Shown here: piece after piece, positions 62,082-64,000 of the stretch
How positions within the stretch are numbered: position 1 is the first letter of the stretch
How the letters are laid out: every line of letters starts with the position of its first letter
Source of the DNA: Pseudobutyrivibrio sp.
GTDB lineage: Bacteria > Bacillota > Clostridia > Lachnospirales > Lachnospiraceae
Reading direction: 5' to 3'
DNA length: 64,000 nt
NCBI GenBank assembly: GCA_024697025.1
Contig: JAILGH010000038.1
Location: 1-64,000 of the forward strand
Notes under the pieces: generated by a model
Seen by the model: the letters and a program-made list of their open reading frames with translations, nothing else
Told to the model about the DNA's origin: nothing
Databases searched by the model: none
Made by a program: the position numbers and the translations under genes

Positions 62082-63746
62082 ATGAAAAAAAGAATAGTTG
62101 CATTTGCACTTGCCTGTGTAATGGGCCTTGGCATGGTGGCCTGTGGCGGTAAGAGCTCAGGAAAAAGCGGCGGTGGCTCTACAGGTTCCGATGAGCTTGT
62201 AGATGGAAAATTTAAAGAGACTAAGCATATAACTGTGGAGGTTTATGACAGAGGTATCGATGGACAGTCTGACCCAATAAACAACATGTACACAGATTAT
62301 ATTAAAAAGGGAATGCTTGAGGACCACAACGTAGAGGTTGAGTTCGTTTCAGTTCCTCGTTGGACAGAGACAGAGGAGATCAATAACCTTTTGGCTTCAG
62401 GTGGAGCTCCTGATATTTGCCTTACATACTCATTCCCAACAATTCAGACATACGCAAACATGGGCGGTGTACTTGATATGAAGCCTATGCTTGATGAGTA
62501 TGGCGATGAGCTTACAAATCTTAACAACTGGTTGGGCGACACAAATATTTACTGGAACTTGAAGGAAGAAAACGGCAACCTTTGGGCAATCGAGGGTAAG
62601 AGAGCAAACAACAGAAGAATCCTTACTTTCATGAGAAAGGATTGGCTTGATAAGCTTGGCCTTGAGGAGCCAAAGACAATTGATGAGTTCCATGACTGCC
62701 TTGTTGCGTTTAGAGATAATGCAGATGAGCTCCTTGGCAAGGATGCAAAGAAGATGGTTCCATTCTCAATCTCTTATGATGCAGGTTGGAGAGCAGCTCT
62801 TTTGATAGAGTCACAGATGGATCCAAAGATTACAGATAAAGAGCTTTATGTAAATGGATTCGATGACAGAAAGCTTACACAAAAGGGCACTAAAGAAGCT
62901 GTTAAGATTTTAAATGACTGGTATAACGATGGCTTGATTTGGAAAGATTTCGCTCTTTACACAGCAGGTGATTCTACAGAGGATGACATGATGAAGGCTG
63001 GTTATGTAGGCGCATTCCAGCACAACTGGGATTATCCTTTCAGAAATGGTGAGGACTCAATCCAGGCTAACTTAAAGCGCATGGTTGGTGATGATGCAAA
63101 GTATGTTGCAGTAGACTGCTTCGAAAACTCAGAGGGTAAAACTCTTAAGTATGTAGACTCAACAGCAGGCGATAGAAAGATTTTCTTCCCAGCTACAAAT
63201 GAGGAGCCACTTGCATCACTTCTCTATCTTGATTGGATTTCAGATCCAGAGCACATTAAGTACTTACAGATTGGTGATGAGGGCAAGACTCACAAAATCT
63301 TAGATGACGGTGCCATCGAGGTTATCGCAGCGCCTCAGGGAAGCAAGGAGATTATGAACTCAGGAAATAACATTGATTACACAATCACTTGCAACGGTCT
63401 TTCACTTGGAGACGAAGACCTTACACTTCTCTCACTAGCTCACAGCTATCCAGGAAGTGACCCTGCAGATGTAGAGCAGGCTATTGAATATGCAGCTACC
63501 AACACCAAGCCAGACAAGAACGAGAAGGTTCAGGAAATCGTTGCTGAAAATGGTATGGGCGAGGCATTAAGAGTTAAGAGCGAGGTTGCTTTTGATACAT
63601 CTATAGTTGCTAAGCCAGCTGATTTCGACAAGGTTTGGGATGCAGCGATTGAAGATTATCTTTCATCTGGCGGACAGGCTATAATCGATGAGAGAATTCA
63701 AAAATTCGAAGCAAAATATGGTTCTGCAACAACAATTGAAGAATAG
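62082..63746 (+). CDS. Large solute-binding lipoprotein
   Basis: 554 residues, the usual size for LplA-type binding proteins. The signal peptide ends at lipobox GMVAC (lipidated Cys21), followed by a Gly/Ser/Lys linker. The mature part starts HITVEVYDRGIDGQ and shows the two-lobe pattern (LLASGGAPDICLTYSFP). It captures the oligosaccharide for the two permeases. GGGAGGT precedes the start. Confidence 0.9.
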   Translation: MKKRIVAFALACVMGLGMVACGGKSSGKSGGGSTGSDELVDGKFKETKHITVEVYDRGIDGQSDPINNMYTDYIKKGMLEDHNVEVEFVSVPRWTETEEINNLLASGGAPDICLTYSFPTIQTYANMGGVLDMKPMLDEYGDELTNLNNWLGDTNIYWNLKEENGNLWAIEGKRANNRRILTFMRKDWLDKLGLEEPKTIDEFHDCLVAFRDNADELLGKDAKKMVPFSISYDAGWRAALLIESQMDPKITDKELYVNGFDDRKLTQKGTKEAVKILNDWYNDGLIWKDFALYTAGDSTEDDMMKAGYVGAFQHNWDYPFRNGEDSIQANLKRMVGDDAKYVAVDCFENSEGKTLKYVDSTAGDRKIFFPATNEEPLASLLYLDWISDPEHIKYLQIGDEGKTHKILDDGAIEVIAAPQGSKEIMNSGNNIDYTITCNGLSLGDEDLTLLSLAHSYPGSDPADVEQAIEYAATNTKPDKNEKVQEIVAENGMGEALRVKSEVAFDTSIVAKPADFDKVWDAAIEDYLSSGGQAIIDERIQKFEAKYGSATTIEE

Positions 63747-63797
63747 AATAACTCTATTTGTGGATTTTTCATTAAGTAGCCACAAGAAGTAATATTT

Positions 63798-63848
63798 TCT
63801 CCTACTAATATCTAAAATTTGTCAGTAGATGTTAGTGGGAGATTTTTA
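63798..63848 (+). terminator. Terminator-like hairpin after the binding-protein gene
   Basis: TCTCCTACTAA (63798-63808) pairs with TTAGTGGGAGA (63832-63842) with one G-T pair, followed by TTTTT. It probably reduces transcription into the downstream yesL-like gene. Confidence 0.75.
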
Positions 63849-63901
63849 TACTCTATTCTAAGAGTAACTTTCCTTAAGTAATATTAAAGGAGTAATTGAT
63901 T

Positions 63902-64000
63902 ATGGATATTTTAAGACCAGACAGCGAAGTAATGGAGTTTTTAGGGAAGGTAACAGATTTTATTATTATCAACCTTTTGACTCTTCTTTGCTCTATTCCA
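63902..64000 (+). CDS. YesL-like membrane protein (partial, cut by window end)
   Basis: The first 33 residues only. The short acidic start FLGKVTDFIIINLLTLLCSIP matches the N-terminus of the DUF624/YesL family, membrane proteins found beside LplB-type sugar transporters. AAAGGAG is at 63886-63892. The gene continues past base 64000. Confidence 0.75.
   Translation, partial: MDILRPDSEVMEFLGKVTDFIIINLLTLLCSIP

Overview
The window looks like chromosomal DNA of a low-GC, Gram-positive Clostridia-type bacterium, most probably a plant-fibre-degrading Lachnospiraceae (Butyrivibrio/Pseudobutyrivibrio/Roseburia-like). This is inferred from gene content: the gene order def/fmt/rsmB/rlmN/stp/prkC/rsgA/rpe/thiN, strong AGGAGG-type ribosome binding sites, two solute-binding-protein sugar transporters with a GH43 enzyme and an esterase, a GH25 lysozyme with cell-wall repeats, and a clostripain-type protease. 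No rRNA, tRNA, CRISPR array, transposase or phage structural gene was seen.

Layout. 1-430: no gene, but two strongly structured segments that look like a large non-coding RNA (family not recognised), upstream of recJ. 564-9856: recJ, a lipase-like hydrolase, an unknown membrane protein, a methyltransferase, hslO, an L,D-transpeptidase, hisC and three small genes. 9959-12894: a secreted GH25 lysozyme and an unknown zinc-finger membrane protein. 12966-14403 (minus): pyrBI. 14489-17247: priA-def. 17289-22179 (minus): an ABC exporter with its own histidine kinase and response regulator. 22475-26195: a surface protein with extreme low-complexity tracts and an HTH-TPR regulator. 26329-34433: the long housekeeping operon fmt-rsmB-rlmN-stp-prkC-rsgA-rpe-thiN. 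The 17289-26195 block therefore appears to separate def from fmt, which are often adjacent in related bacteria.

34595-40117: a glycan locus (GH43, two permeases, binding protein; divergent AraC regulator) bounded on both sides by copies of the same long palindromic repeat, each lying between convergent genes. 40230-45200 (minus): a cytidylate-kinase-like protein, an arginase-fold protein with trkH and trkA (K+ uptake), and an orphan 166-residue protein. 45341-46888: guaA. 46889-47915 is about 1 kb without a convincing gene; it carries a strong terminator and an array of eight TTACGGGTAA-type motifs in both orientations, followed by a TTG-started gene with a possible PD-(D/E)XK nuclease-like core. 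48847-50790 is accessory in character: nitrilase-family amidase, a very short coupled reading frame, a methyltransferase and a gene remnant. 50986-58277: aldose-epimerase-like protein, SnoaL-like protein with an MFS transporter, a membrane diguanylate cyclase, an XRE regulator and a zinc-ribbon/membrane/clostripain protease.

58449-64000: a second glycan locus (acetyl-xylan-esterase-like hydrolase, GntR/FCD regulator, two LplB/YtcP-type permeases, large binding lipoprotein, and the start of a YesL-like gene cut by the window end), with a palindromic TTGTATAC-type candidate operator before the transporter genes. Neither sugar transporter encodes its own ATPase, so both probably use a shared MsmX-type ATPase encoded elsewhere. 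The most unusual items are the structured RNA at the left end, the TTACGGGTAA array with its nuclease-like neighbour, and the paired palindromes.
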